A stretch of 35,396 nt of DNA from Lachnospiraceae bacterium (GCA_030540075.1 JAUNWX010000022.1:1-35396); one strand, 5' to 3'. Positions 15,187-24,290 are shown, counted from the stretch's first letter. A program made the numbers and translations. Notes: generated by a model not told the origin, from the letters alone.

Positions 15187-15240
15187 TTCAAGCCACAAAT
15201 TGGTGCTTTGATAGAAGATAAGTATAGCTTCAATGAGTTC
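15187..15240. other. Short AT-rich tail of the island
   Basis: It is non-coding as far as I can see and similar in composition to the restriction operon. The shift to GC-rich repeat sequence comes at about 15241. Confidence 0.4.
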
Positions 15241-15495
15241 AACCGAGGACGCCCGGAGGGGCCGCGTCAGAAACCATACGGAGAGGTCGTGAAAAATCAA
15301 AATCCCAGCCCTTAGAAGCACTTAGAGTTATTTCTCCTTGAACCCCTCTGTCAACGCGGAGTTTCCATCAAAGGAAACTCCGCGATTGCAGAGGACTTAG
15401 TGCTTCTTAGGGCTTGGATTTTAGAGTTTTCCGAGTTCGGAGTACTGTGTTTCTGGCACGGCTCCTCCGGGCGTCCGAGCTCTACGGTCTTCCCG
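15241..15495. repeat. About 250-bp imperfect palindrome (inverted duplicate repeat unit)
   Basis: It is centred on CGCGGAGTTTCC (15355-15366) / GGAAACTCCGCG (15373-15384) with a 6-nt loop. The symmetry extends outward: CTCTG/CAGAG, then GCCCTTAGAAGCACT (15308-15322) against AGTGCTTCTTAGGGC (about 15399-15413), then GGACGCCCGGAGGGGCC against GGCTCCTCCGGGCGTCC. The two arms are diverged copies of one unit in opposite orientation. A related single copy lies near 24395-24468. The inner stem may terminate transcription from both sides. Confidence 0.75.
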
Positions 15496-15545
15496 GTCGG
15501 TCAAACGAGGGCAGTGGCACGGCCCCTCCGGGCGTCCGAACTCTA
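15454..15545 (+). repeat. 31-bp direct repeat, two copies
   Basis: TGGCACGGCTCCTCCGGGCG... (15454-15484) recurs at 15515-15545 with few mismatches, separated by 30 bases. The first copy is also part of the right arm of the palindrome. Parts of the word (GGCACGGCT, CCCCTCCGGG) recur near 4415-4445. Confidence 0.65.
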
Positions 15546-15569
15546 TAGTAGTGGTTTAGCCACGCCCCC

Positions 15570-16442
15570 TCACTCGAAAATGCTGAGGATGGTGAGTCCG
15601 ACGAAGAGCAGGTTGACGACGACCACCGCGGGTGTCGTGAACCAGGTCTTCACCATCGCTGGAAAGCTGTGCTCGCTTCGACAGAAGCTGCGCAGCTTTT
15701 TAAAGTTCCGGAGCAGTGTCACGGCGGTCACGATCATCCCACCGTAGATGAACACGAGGTAAATGAGACTCACGAGCGTGCTGTCCCCGCCGAGATTATT
15801 GAAGAACAGTGCGAAGGCGTTGTTGCTGAGATGCATGAGGATCGCGAAGGCGAAGCCGTAGCGCTCCCGGACGAAGGCGAGCAGCGCCCCGACGAAGAGC
15901 GCCGTCAGAAGTTGCATCAGATTCCCGTGCATGAGCCCGAAGAGCAGCGCACTGATGACGATCGCGAAGAGCCGCCCATAGTGCCGGAGCTGATTATAGA
16001 TGAGCCCGCGAAACAGGCACTCCTCGACGAACGGCGCGACGACCACCGCATACAGAATCATCCAGAAGCCGGTCATTCGCCCGCTCGCGACCTCCGTCGC
16101 ATACTCCATCGTGAAGCCCTGCTGGTGCAGAAATGCCTCCACCGGCGACAGCAGGATCGAGCTGAACGCCTGCAGCCCGTAGATCATCAGCAGCAGCCAG
16201 AGATACGTAAGCGGCCCGAAACGCGCATGCGTCGTCCGCGGGACCCCATCGCCCCCGAGCAGAAGCAGCACGACCACCAGCCCGAACAGACTCACTGCGA
16301 TCATCGTGAAGTCCTCCTGCTGATACACCGCCGACCCGTACTGAATCAGAAAACCACTGCCCAGCTGGAACAGCAGCTCGTAGAGAAGAAGCGCGAGCGC
16401 CACCTTCGTGAAGCTCCGCTTCGCCGGATATTGAAAACTCAT
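15570..16442 (-). CDS. CPBP family intramembrane metalloprotease (CAAX-like)
   Basis: The 290-residue polytopic membrane protein has the CPBP/ABI motifs: E140-E141-x3-R145 (FVEECLFRG), F-x2-x-H with H172 (LLFGLMHGN) and HLSNNAF with H204 and N207. These form the glutamate/histidine active site of Rce1-type proteases. About eight hydrophobic helices are visible. Bacterial members are linked to peptide maturation and bacteriocin self-immunity; the substrate here is unknown. It starts at ATG 16442 (minus strand) with AAAGG upstream and is divergent from recJ. It lies next to the island, but its GC-rich codon use is host-like. Confidence 0.9.
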   Translation of the reverse strand: MSFQYPAKRSFTKVALALLLYELLFQLGSGFLIQYGSAVYQQEDFTMIAVSLFGLVVVLLLLGGDGVPRTTHARFGPLTYLWLLLMIYGLQAFSSILLSPVEAFLHQQGFTMEYATEVASGRMTGFWMILYAVVVAPFVEECLFRGLIYNQLRHYGRLFAIVISALLFGLMHGNLMQLLTALFVGALLAFVRERYGFAFAILMHLSNNAFALFFNNLGGDSTLVSLIYLVFIYGGMIVTAVTLLRNFKKLRSFCRSEHSFPAMVKTWFTTPAVVVVNLLFVGLTILSIFE

Positions 16443-16468
16443 CTGTCTGATAAACCTTTCTTTTATGC

Positions 16469-16474
16469 TATACT
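16469..16474 (+). promoter_or_regulatory. Extended -10 promoter element of recJ
   Basis: TATACT (16469-16474) is preceded by TGC, 44 bases before the recJ start. No good -35 is visible. It lies in the 75-bp divergent region. Confidence 0.5.
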
Positions 16475-16487
16475 GGTTAAGTTACTA

Positions 16488-16493
16488 ATTATA
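16488..16493 (-). promoter_or_regulatory. -10 box of the CPBP protease gene
   Basis: On the minus strand this reads TATAAT, about 45 bases before the start at 16442. The -35 position (minus strand TGTTGT) is weak. The promoter would overlap the divergent recJ promoter region. Confidence 0.5.
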
Positions 16494-16517
16494 CAACAAA
16501 ACCCAGAGGGACAACAC

Positions 16518-18266
16518 ATGAAAAAATGGTTCATCTATAATAAGAAGGCGGATTTCAAGGCGGTCGCGGCGGCGCACCACATCGATCAGGTGACGGCGCG
16601 TATCCTCCGGAACCGTGAGATCAACTCCGACGCGCAGATCGAGCAGTACCTGCATGGCTCCCTCGAGGAGCTCCACTCGCCGCTTCTCCTGCCGGACGCG
16701 ATCCGCTGCATGAATCATCTGAACCGCGCGATCCAGGAGGGCCGCCGCATCCGCATCGTCGGTGATTATGACGTCGATGGTGTGTGCGCGACCTACATCC
16801 TCTATACCGGACTCCAGCGTCTCGGCGCGCAGGTTGACTACGTGCTGCCGGACCGCATCCGAGACGGCTACGGCATCAACGTGCACATCATCGACCAGGC
16901 GAAGGAGGATGGCGTCAGCGTGATCCTCACCTGCGACAACGGCATCAGTGCCATCGAGGAGATGAAGCATGCGCGTGACCTCGGCCTCACCGTGCTGATC
17001 ACGGACCACCATGACATCCGCCAGCGTGACGATGAGGACTACGGCTGCGAGTCGCGGGATATCCTGCCACCGGCGAGTGCCGTCGTGGACGCGAAGCGCG
17101 AGGACAGCCGCTACCCGTATACCCAGATCTGCGGCGCGGTCGTCGCCTGGAAGATCATCACCCTGCTCTACCAGAACCGCGGACTCCCGCAGGACGCGTA
17201 CCTCGACTTCCTCGAGTTCGCCGCCATCGCGACCGTCTGTGACGTCGTCGAGCTCCAGGACGAGAACCGCATCATCGTGAAGTTTGGCCTCCAGCAGATT
17301 CGCCAGACGACGAATCCGGGCCTCCGCGCGCTGCTCGACGAGCAGGGCCTCCTTGAGAAGGAGCACATCACGAGCTACCACATCGGCTATATCATCGGAC
17401 CTTGTATCAATGCAGGCGGCCGGCTTCGCAGTGCCGAGATCGCACTGTCGCTCTTTACCACCACGGACCCGTCGGAGGCCCTCACAAAGGCGGTGAAGCT
17501 GAAGGAGCTGAACGACGTCCGGAAGGACATGACGATCGAGGCGACGAAGGAAGCCTATGCACAGGTAGAGCAGCAGTACATCTCCGATCCGGTCCTCGTC
17601 ATCTACCTCCCGAAGCTGCATGAGAGCCTCGCCGGCATCGTCGCCGGCCGCCTCCGCGAGAAGTATTACCGCCCGGCCTTCGTGGTCACCGACGCCGAGG
17701 ACGGAGAAGACGGCACCCTCATGGCGAAGGGCTCCGGTCGAAGCATCGACGCCTACCCGATGTCGGAACGTCTCGCCGAGGTGGCAGAGCTCCTCACGAA
17801 GTTCGGCGGCCATCCACTCGCGGCCGGGTTCAGCCTCCCGCGCGAAAACATTGACCGCTTCCGTACAGCCCTCAACGAACGCTGCGGACTCCGGCTCGAC
17901 CAGCTCGTGGACAAGCTCTGGATCGACGTGCCGATGCCGGTGAGCTACGTCAACGAGGAGCTGATCCACGAATTCGACCGCCTCGAGCCGTATGGCAAGG
18001 GCAACGAGAAACCGTGCTTCGCCGAAAAGAACCTCCGCATCCTCGAAGCCCGCGTGCTCGGCAAGGGCCGGAATGTCGTGCGCCTGCAGCTCCTGTCGCA
18101 GCAGGGAACCTCGATCTCCGGCATTCTCTTCACCGACGGCGACGCCTTCCTGCGAAATAAAGGCACGAAATCCCTGATAGATGTGGTTTACTATCCGGAA
18201 GTGAATGAATATAATGGATTTAAAAGTCTGCAGATCGTCATCGAGGATTATCAGCTGAGGGCGTGA
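16518..18266 (+). CDS. recJ: Single-stranded-DNA-specific exonuclease RecJ
   Basis: The 582-residue DHH/DHHA1 enzyme has VGDYDVDG at 81-88, LTCDNG at 138-142, ITDHHD with D163-H164-H165, and the DHHA1 substrate-binding motif GGHPLAAGFS. It degrades single-stranded DNA 5' to 3' in recombination repair and mismatch repair. ATG 16518 follows GAGGG (16506-16510). The frame remains open far upstream (to 15669), but that part is antisense to the CPBP gene and is not coding. The length is near that of E. coli RecJ, so the extra C-terminal domains of Bacillus RecJ are missing or short. The C-terminus ends with an OB-like region. Confidence 0.95.
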   Translation: MKKWFIYNKKADFKAVAAAHHIDQVTARILRNREINSDAQIEQYLHGSLEELHSPLLLPDAIRCMNHLNRAIQEGRRIRIVGDYDVDGVCATYILYTGLQRLGAQVDYVLPDRIRDGYGINVHIIDQAKEDGVSVILTCDNGISAIEEMKHARDLGLTVLITDHHDIRQRDDEDYGCESRDILPPASAVVDAKREDSRYPYTQICGAVVAWKIITLLYQNRGLPQDAYLDFLEFAAIATVCDVVELQDENRIIVKFGLQQIRQTTNPGLRALLDEQGLLEKEHITSYHIGYIIGPCINAGGRLRSAEIALSLFTTTDPSEALTKAVKLKELNDVRKDMTIEATKEAYAQVEQQYISDPVLVIYLPKLHESLAGIVAGRLREKYYRPAFVVTDAEDGEDGTLMAKGSGRSIDAYPMSERLAEVAELLTKFGGHPLAAGFSLPRENIDRFRTALNERCGLRLDQLVDKLWIDVPMPVSYVNEELIHEFDRLEPYGKGNEKPCFAEKNLRILEARVLGKGRNVVRLQLLSQQGTSISGILFTDGDAFLRNKGTKSLIDVVYYPEVNEYNGFKSLQIVIEDYQLRA

Positions 18267-18402
18267 GCAGGCCGGTACTGACGGAAAAACGGCGATGGAA
18301 CGATGACAGATATACATAAGTAAGTTCGTCTCATCTGTTTCATAAAGGGAATCCGGCAGTGAAGCCGCAGTGCGGCACAGGACAGAAAAGAGGAGGCAGA
18401 TT
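18267..18402. other. glyA leader region
   Basis: The 136 bases contain possible hairpins ACAGAT/ATCTGT (about 18305-18340) and GCCGC-AGT-GCGGC (about 18364-18376), then GAGGAGG before the glyA start. No clean promoter was recognised; TATACA at about 18310 is a candidate -10. It does not match the ZTP, glycine or THF riboswitch consensus as I know them. Confidence 0.4.
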
Positions 18403-19656
18403 ATGATCAAGGAAGTAATGAACTACATCGCACAGGCAGATCCTGAGATCGGCTCGGCGATTCTTCGCGAGTATGACCGCCAGATGCACAACATCGAGCT
18501 CATCGCATCGGAGAACATCGTATCCGGTCCGGCCATGATGGCCATGGGCACCGTGCTGACCAATAAGTACGCCGAGGGTTACCCTGGCAAGCGTTACTAC
18601 GGTGGCTGTGTCAATGTCGATGAAATCGAGACCATCGCGATCGAGCGTGCGAAGAAGCTCTTCGGCTGTGAGTATGCGAACGTGCAGCCGCACTCCGGTG
18701 CACAGGCCAACATGGCCGTCACCATGGCGATCTGCGAGCCGGGCGACACGATCATGGGCATGTCCCTCGACGCCGGCGGACACCTCACCCACGGTTCACC
18801 AGCGAACTTCTCCGGCCGTTTCTATAACATCGTTCCGTACGGCATCAACGCCGACGGCTACATCGATTATGACGAGGTCGAGGCCCTCGCGATGAAGCAT
18901 CATCCGAAGATGATCATCGCCGGTGCATCCGCATACCCGCGTATCATCGACTTCAAGCGCTTCCGTGAGATCGCCGACAAGTGCGGCGCCGTGCTCTGGG
19001 TAGATATGGCCCACATCGCCGGACTCGTCGCAGCCGGCCTTCATCCGTCACCGATCCCATACGCGGACGTGACGACCACGACGACCCACAAGACCCTCCG
19101 CGGACCACGTGGCGGCCTCATCCTGTCGAGCGCAGAGGCAGCCGAGCGCTTCAAGTTTAACAAGAACGTCTTCCCGGGCAGCCAGGGTGGCCCGCTCGAG
19201 CATGTCATCGCCGGCAAGGCCATCTGCTTCGGCGAGGCATTGAAGCCGGAATTCAGGACCTACCAGGAGCAGATCGTGAAGAACTGTAAGGCTCTCGCCG
19301 ACGCTATGATGGCGAAGGGCTTCAAGCTCGTTTCCGGCGGCACCGACAACCACCTGATGCTCGTGGACCTCACGAACATCCCGGACCTCACCGGTAAGAC
19401 CCTGCAGAACAACTGTGATGAAGTACACATCACCCTGAACCGGAACGCCATCCCAAACGACCCGCGCTCCCCATTCGTCACCTCCGGTGTCCGCATCGGA
19501 ACCGCTGCCGTCACCACCCGTGGCTTCACGGAAGCCGATATGGCACCAATCGCCGACTGCATCTGGAATGTCGCAACGAACTTCGAAGCAACGAAGGACG
19601 ACGTCACCGCAAAGGTACTCGAGCTCACAAAGGCACACCCGATTTACGAGGGATAA
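18403..19656 (+). CDS. glyA: Serine hydroxymethyltransferase
   Basis: The 417-residue PLP enzyme interconverts serine plus tetrahydrofolate with glycine plus 5,10-methylene-tetrahydrofolate, the main one-carbon source in the cytosol. The PLP lysine is K230 in [16 protein letters not shown], matching K229 of E. coli. LIASENIVS (33-41), [13 protein letters not shown] and [14 protein letters not shown] are all present. The start ATG 18403 is preceded by AGAGGAGG; the frame opens further upstream without a site. The length is typical. It converges with the large activase gene and shares its terminator. Confidence 0.97.
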   Translation: MIKEVMNYIAQADPEIGSAILREYDRQMHNIELIASENIVSGPAMMAMGTVLTNKYAEGYPGKRYYGGCVNVDEIETIAIERAKKLFGCEYANVQPHSGAQANMAVTMAICEPGDTIMGMSLDAGGHLTHGSPANFSGRFYNIVPYGINADGYIDYDEVEALAMKHHPKMIIAGASAYPRIIDFKRFREIADKCGAVLWVDMAHIAGLVAAGLHPSPIPYADVTTTTTHKTLRGPRGGLILSSAEAAERFKFNKNVFPGSQGGPLEHVIAGKAICFGEALKPEFRTYQEQIVKNCKALADAMMAKGFKLVSGGTDNHLMLVDLTNIPDLTGKTLQNNCDEVHITLNRNAIPNDPRSPFVTSGVRIGTAAVTTRGFTEADMAPIADCIWNVATNFEATKDDVTAKVLELTKAHPIYEG

Positions 19657-19711
19657 CGCGCTGCTGAGGGGCAGAACCGTCCCGGAAGGAATTGCACGAG
19701 GACAATAAATC

Positions 19712-19768
19712 AAAAACGGACCCTTAGAATCACCTGGTAAATCGTGATTCTAAAGGGTCCGTTTTTTT
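19712..19768. terminator. Bidirectional terminator between glyA and the activase gene
   Basis: Arms 19712-19733 (AAAAACGGACCCTTAGAATC...) and 19744-19766 pair over 22 bp with one bulged base and a loop of ten. T runs lie at the 3' end on both strands (TTTTTTT plus strand, TTTTT minus strand). It serves both convergent genes. Confidence 0.95.
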
Positions 19769-19770
19769 GC

Positions 19771-22700
19771 TTACTTCGTCTTTAAGTTGTTCTGCGCGAC
19801 CGTCAGCATCAGCTTGATACGATTCAGCTGATTCACCTCCGACGCACCCGGATCGTAATCCACCGCGATGATGTTTGCATCCGGATGATGCCGCTTCAGC
19901 TCCTTGATGACGCCCTTGCCCACGATGTGGTTCGGGAGACAGCCGAACGGCTGCGTACAGATGATATTCTCGACACCCTCGCCGATCAGCTCGAGCATCT
20001 CACCCGTCAGGAACCAGCCCTCTCCGGTCTGATTACCGAGTGACACATATTCCCGTGCCATCTTCGCGAGCTCGTGGATGTCGCCAGGCGGCGTGAAGCG
20101 TGCGGACTGCGCAAACGCCTTCCGCGCGGTCTTCCGGAAGAACTCCAGCAGCGTGATCGCCGCATTGCAGAGCGTCTTGCCCTTCCAGCCGGCACCCAGA
20201 TTCTCGTACTTGAAATTCTGGTTGTAGAAGCAGTAGAGCAGGAAGTCCATGAGATCCGGCATGACGGCCTCCGCCCCCTCGCGCTCGAGCAGCTCCACGA
20301 TATGGTTGTTCGCGAGCGGCGAGAACTTGACGAGGATCTCGCCGACGATGCCGACCTTCGGCTTCCGGAGGCCCTCCTGCAGAGGCAGCACATCGAAATC
20401 GTGAATGATGCCGCGCACGTTCCGTGAGAACTCACTCATCGAGGAGGACTTCTTCTGGAGCGATGTGATGCAGGTCTTCACCCACTTCTGGTGCAGCGCC
20501 TCGGCGGAACCCGGTGCCTGCTCATACGGCCGTGTCGCATAGAGACAGCGCATGAAGATATCACCGTAGACGATCGCCTGCATGGCCTTCGTCAGCAGCG
20601 GGAGCGTGATTTTGAAGCCCGGTGTGGTCTCCATGCCATTTGCATTGAGCGAAATCACCGGAATCTGCGCCATACCGGCATGCTCGAGGGCACGTCGGAT
20701 GAAGCCAATGTAGTTGGACGCACGGCAGCCACCGCCCGTCTGGGACATGATGACCGCAGTGTGATCGAGGTCGTACTTCCCGGAGTTCAGCGCATCCATG
20801 ATCTGACCGACGACGATGATGGACGGGTAGCAGGCATCGTTGTTCACGTACTTGAGACCCGTATCGATCGCGGTCCGGTTCGCGTTGTTCAGGACTTCGA
20901 TGTTATAACCGCAGGCGCGGATGGCCGGCTCGATCAGCTCGAAGTGGATCGGGGACATCTGCGGGCAGAGGATGGTGTAGCCCTCGTCCTTCATCTCCTT
21001 CGTGAAGAGCTTACGATCATAGCCTGCCGGACGCAGTGTCCGCTCGTAGTGCTTCTCCTCCCGTACACGGATCGCCGCAATCAGCGAACGTACACGGATA
21101 CGTGCCGCACCGAGGTTGTTGACCTCGTCGATTTTCAGCACGGTGTAGATCTTATCGGAGCCGTTCAGAATATCCCGCACCTGATCCACGGTGACGGCAT
21201 CGAGGCCGCAGCCGAAGGAGTTCAGCTGGATGAGATCGAGGTCCTCGCGGGTCTTCACGAAGGAGGCCGCGCGATAGAGACGGGTGTGGTACATCCACTG
21301 GTCGGTGACGATGAGCGGACGCTCCACCTCGCCGAGATGGGCGACGGAATCCTCGGTCAGCACCGCGAAGTTGTAGCTTGTGATCAGCTCTGGGATACCG
21401 TGGTTGATTTCCGGATCCACGTGGTACGGACGACCCGCGAGCACGATGCCGCGGTGACCGGTCTCCTCCATCCAGCGGAGGGTCTCCTCGCCCTTTTTCT
21501 CCATATCCTGATGCGCACGCTCGAGCTCTGCCCAGGCCTCATGCGCTGCCGAGCGGATCTCCTGCTCGGTGAAGTTCCACTTCTTAAACTGCTCGCCGAT
21601 CTTCTCGAGGGTGAGCTCGCCGACCGGACGGATCGAATCCTCGATGCGATCCGGGTGGACGAAGACCTTCACGAGCTGGTCGGTACAGATCTTCTCGTTC
21701 GTCAGTGCGAGGAACGGCTTCATGAAGAGGACGGAGTTGTTCTGCAGGTCCTCGACGTTATTAATGATGTTCTCCGCATAGGAGGTGACCATCGGGCAGT
21801 TGTAGTGATTGCCCGCATCCGGCGTCTCGTTCCGCTCGTACGGGATGCAAGGGTACCAGATGAACTTCTGGCCGTGCTTCATCAGCCACTCGATGTGACC
21901 GTGTGCGATCTTTGCCGGGTAGCACTCGGACTCGGACGGAATCGTCTCGATGCCGAGCTCGTAGATCTGACGTGTGCTGGCCGGGGACAGGACGGTCCGG
22001 AACTTCAGCTCGCGGAAGAAGGTCGCCCAGAACGGATAGTTCTCGTACATGTTGAGCACGCGCGGGATACCCACCTCACCACGCTCGGCGAGATCGATCG
22101 GAAGCGGCTCGTAATCAAACATGCGCTTCATCTTGTAAGCGAAGAGGTTCGGAATGTCGGACTTCGCCTTCGCCTTTCCGAGGCCACGCTCACAGCGGTT
22201 GCCGGAGATGAAGTTCCGGCCGGCGCCGAACTGGTTGATGGTCAGGACACAGTGGTTGTTGCAGCCCTGGCAGCGCGCCATGCGGGTCGTATACTGGAGG
22301 CGGATAATGTCGTCGATCGGAAGCATGCTGGTCTGCACGCGGCCATAAGCGGTGAGTGGAACGTCCTTTTCCTCACCCGGCTTCATCTCCCGAAGATGTT
22401 CGTTCTTCAGCTGATAACGCTCGCGTGCGATCAGCGCCGCACCGAAGGCACCCATGATGCCGGCGATATCCGGACGGGTGACATGGGCATCGAGGAGATT
22501 CTCGAAGGCACGGAGGACGGCATCGTTATAGAAGGTACCACCCTGTACGACGATGTGCCGGCCGAGATCCTTTGCATCGGTCACCTTGATGACCTTGTAG
22601 AGGGCGTTCTTGATGACGGAGTAGGCGAGGCCGGCAGAGATATCGCCGACGCTCGCGCCTTCCTTCTGCGCCTGCTTGACGTTCGAGTTCATGAAGACCG

Positions 22701-24150
22701 TGCAGCGGGAGCCGAGGTCGGTCGGGTTCTTCGCATAGAGTGCCTCATGCGCGAAGTCGATCACGGAGTAGTCCAGTGAGCGCGCGAAGGTCTCGAGGAA
22801 GGAGCCACAGCCGGACGAGCAGGCTTCATTGAGCTGCACGGAATCGACGGTGCCATCCTTGATACGGATGCACTTCATGTCCTGGCCGCCGATGTCGAGG
22901 ATACAGTCGACCTCCGGCTCGAAGAACGCCGCCGCATAGTAGTGGGAGATGGTCTCAACCTCGCCCTCGTCCAGCTGGAAGGCGGACTTCAGGAGCGCCT
23001 CACCGTAACCGGTGGAGCAGCTGTAGGCGATGCGCGCGTCAGACGGCAGCAGGTCCCGGATTTCCTTCATGGACTTGATGGCTGTCGCGATTGGCGATCC
23101 TTCGTTATTTGCATAGAACTTGTAGAGGAGCTCGCCCTGCTCGGAAACGAGGGCCAGCTTCGTCGTGGTGGAGCCGGCATCGATGCCGAGGAAGACATTG
23201 CCATGATACGTACTGAGATCCGCCGTTTTTACGTGCGCCTGTGCATGACGATTTGTGAACTCTGCGTATTCGGCCTCATCGCGGAAGAGCGGGGCCATGC
23301 GCTTGATCTCGACATCCATCTGGATGCCATGACGGAGCTGCTCGATGAGCGTGGAGATGGAAATCGCCTCTGCGTCCTCCGGGCAGTTCAGGCAGGAGCC
23401 GATCGCTGCGAAGAGATGGCTGTTCTCCGGCTCGATGATCTCATCCCCCTGCAGATGGAGGGTGCGGATGAAGGCCTTGCGGAGCTCCGGCATGAAGTGG
23501 AGCGGGCCGCCGAGGAAGGCGACGTGGCCACGGATCGGCTTGCCCTGTGCGAGGCCGGAGATGGTCTGATTGACGACCGCCTGGAAGATGGACGCCGCGA
23601 GATCCTCACGGGCTGCACCCTCGTTGATGAGCGGCTGGATATCGGTCTTTGCGAAGACACCACAGCGCGCGGCGATCGGGTAGATCATCTGATAACCGGC
23701 GGCGAGATCGTTGAGACCCGCCGCGTCGGTATGAAGGAGGGAGGCCATCTGGTCAATGAAGGAGCCCGTACCGCCGGCACAGATGCCGTTCATTCGCTGG
23801 TCGACACCACCCTTGAAATATATGATTTTTGCGTCCTCGCCGCCGAGCTCGATGGCCACGTCCGTATCCGGACGGTAGTCCTTGAGTGCGCTCGCGACCG
23901 CGACGACTTCCTGACAGAAGAAAACATGCATGTGCTTGCTCAGCGTCAGTCCACCTGAACCGGTGATGACCGACGCGAGGCGGATTTCACCCAGCGTCTC
24001 CTTCGCTTCCTCGAGAATATCTGCCAGCGTGCCCTGGATATCCGCGTGATGACGGCGGTAGTCCGAGAACAGAAGCTGTTTCGCCTGATCGAGGATGGCG
24101 ATCTTTACGGTTGTAGAACCAATGTCGATTCCGAGTCTATACTCTTGCAT
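19771..24150 (-). CDS. Large 2-hydroxyacyl-CoA dehydratase activase-like protein (BcrAD/BadFG + DUF2229)
   Basis: The 1459-residue protein has two successive ASKHA-fold ATPase domains, each opening with a GID-GSTT motif (7-14 and 322-329). In the first, C124 (GICAGGTGS) and C163 (AARCGVF) are spaced like the cysteines that hold the [4Fe-4S] cluster in HgdC. The second has EACSSGCGSF and SRCTVF. A DUF2229-type region follows (RCQGCNNHCVLTINQFG, then SESECYPAKIAHGH) and a C-terminal HgdB-like part with NNDACYPS, SQTGGGCRASN and CTQPFGCLPNH. Such fusions are common in Clostridia; their natural partner is unproven. They probably use ATP-driven, low-potential electron transfer. No dehydratase or other partner gene is adjacent. 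TGAGG precedes ATG 24150. Confidence 0.9.
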   Translation of the reverse strand: MQEYRLGIDIGSTTVKIAILDQAKQLLFSDYRRHHADIQGTLADILEEAKETLGEIRLASVITGSGGLTLSKHMHVFFCQEVVAVASALKDYRPDTDVAIELGGEDAKIIYFKGGVDQRMNGICAGGTGSFIDQMASLLHTDAAGLNDLAAGYQMIYPIAARCGVFAKTDIQPLINEGAAREDLAASIFQAVVNQTISGLAQGKPIRGHVAFLGGPLHFMPELRKAFIRTLHLQGDEIIEPENSHLFAAIGSCLNCPEDAEAISISTLIEQLRHGIQMDVEIKRMAPLFRDEAEYAEFTNRHAQAHVKTADLSTYHGNVFLGIDAGSTTTKLALVSEQGELLYKFYANNEGSPIATAIKSMKEIRDLLPSDARIAYSCSTGYGEALLKSAFQLDEGEVETISHYYAAAFFEPEVDCILDIGGQDMKCIRIKDGTVDSVQLNEACSSGCGSFLETFARSLDYSVIDFAHEALYAKNPTDLGSRCTVFMNSNVKQAQKEGASVGDISAGLAYSVIKNALYKVIKVTDAKDLGRHIVVQGGTFYNDAVLRAFENLLDAHVTRPDIAGIMGAFGAALIARERYQLKNEHLREMKPGEEKDVPLTAYGRVQTSMLPIDDIIRLQYTTRMARCQGCNNHCVLTINQFGAGRNFISGNRCERGLGKAKAKSDIPNLFAYKMKRMFDYEPLPIDLAERGEVGIPRVLNMYENYPFWATFFRELKFRTVLSPASTRQIYELGIETIPSESECYPAKIAHGHIEWLMKHGQKFIWYPCIPYERNETPDAGNHYNCPMVTSYAENIINNVEDLQNNSVLFMKPFLALTNEKICTDQLVKVFVHPDRIEDSIRPVGELTLEKIGEQFKKWNFTEQEIRSAAHEAWAELERAHQDMEKKGEETLRWMEETGHRGIVLAGRPYHVDPEINHGIPELITSYNFAVLTEDSVAHLGEVERPLIVTDQWMYHTRLYRAASFVKTREDLDLIQLNSFGCGLDAVTVDQVRDILNGSDKIYTVLKIDEVNNLGAARIRVRSLIAAIRVREEKHYERTLRPAGYDRKLFTKEMKDEGYTILCPQMSPIHFELIEPAIRACGYNIEVLNNANRTAIDTGLKYVNNDACYPSIIVVGQIMDALNSGKYDLDHTAVIMSQTGGGCRASNYIGFIRRALEHAGMAQIPVISLNANGMETTPGFKITLPLLTKAMQAIVYGDIFMRCLYATRPYEQAPGSAEALHQKWVKTCITSLQKKSSSMSEFSRNVRGIIHDFDVLPLQEGLRKPKVGIVGEILVKFSPLANNHIVELLEREGAEAVMPDLMDFLLYCFYNQNFKYENLGAGWKGKTLCNAAITLLEFFRKTARKAFAQSARFTPPGDIHELAKMAREYVSLGNQTGEGWFLTGEMLELIGEGVENIICTQPFGCLPNHIVGKGVIKELKRHHPDANIIAVDYDPGASEVNQLNRIKLMLTVAQNNLKTK

Positions 24151-24261
24151 GAAATAACCTCATATTACCTATATACGTTCCTGGCACCTGATTCTTATAT
24201 AATTAGAAAGATCAAAGTGTTCTGAATAGCTACCTATATTTATATAGAATAACGATATAGC

Positions 24262-24290
24262 ATTGTAGCATTTAAAAAATGGGAATTCAA
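24262..24290 (-). promoter_or_regulatory. Promoter of the large activase gene
   Basis: On the minus strand: TTGAAT (24290-24285), a 17-base spacer and TACAAT (24267-24262) preceded by TGC. The leader would be about 105 nt and is AT-rich with TATATA tracts. Confidence 0.75.

Larger units (their letters stand above)
9541..15240. other. AT-rich accessory (defence) island
   Basis: From about 9541 to 15240 the sequence and codon use are visibly AT-richer than on both sides: AAA, ATT, TTA and GAA codons are common where neighbours use AAG, ATC, CTC and GAG. It carries a toxin-antitoxin pair, a serine recombinase and a restriction-modification operon, bounded by inverted-repeat structures at 9464-9537 and 15241-15495. 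I saw no integrase or clear att repeats, so the mode of transfer is unknown. Confidence 0.75.

Noticed and set aside
15187-15495. Insertion sequence remnant at the island's right border
   Set aside because: The arms are inverted copies but contain no transposase fragment or target duplication that I can see; kept only as a repeat.
15241-15545. CRISPR array or leader
   Set aside because: There are only two direct repeat copies with one spacer-sized gap, the repeat is part of a larger palindrome, and there are no cas genes.
15669-16517. In-frame upstream extension of recJ making an 865-residue protein
   Set aside because: It is fully antisense to the well-supported CPBP protease gene, is rich in His/Glu/Arg as expected of an antisense shadow, and the RecJ family start with a ribosome binding site is at 16518.
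18340-18376. Possible cobalamin riboswitch before glyA
   Set aside because: Only a few words look alike; the core stem pattern and the conserved box are missing, and glyA is not a usual target.
16485-18410. Long minus-strand open frame across recJ
   Set aside because: It is a shadow of recJ with no ribosome binding site or recognisable motifs.
20491-22779. Long plus-strand open frame of 762 codons within the activase gene
   Set aside because: It is a mirror frame of a GC-rich gene with strong third-position bias; the translated composition (Arg/Asp/His/Val-rich) matches no family.
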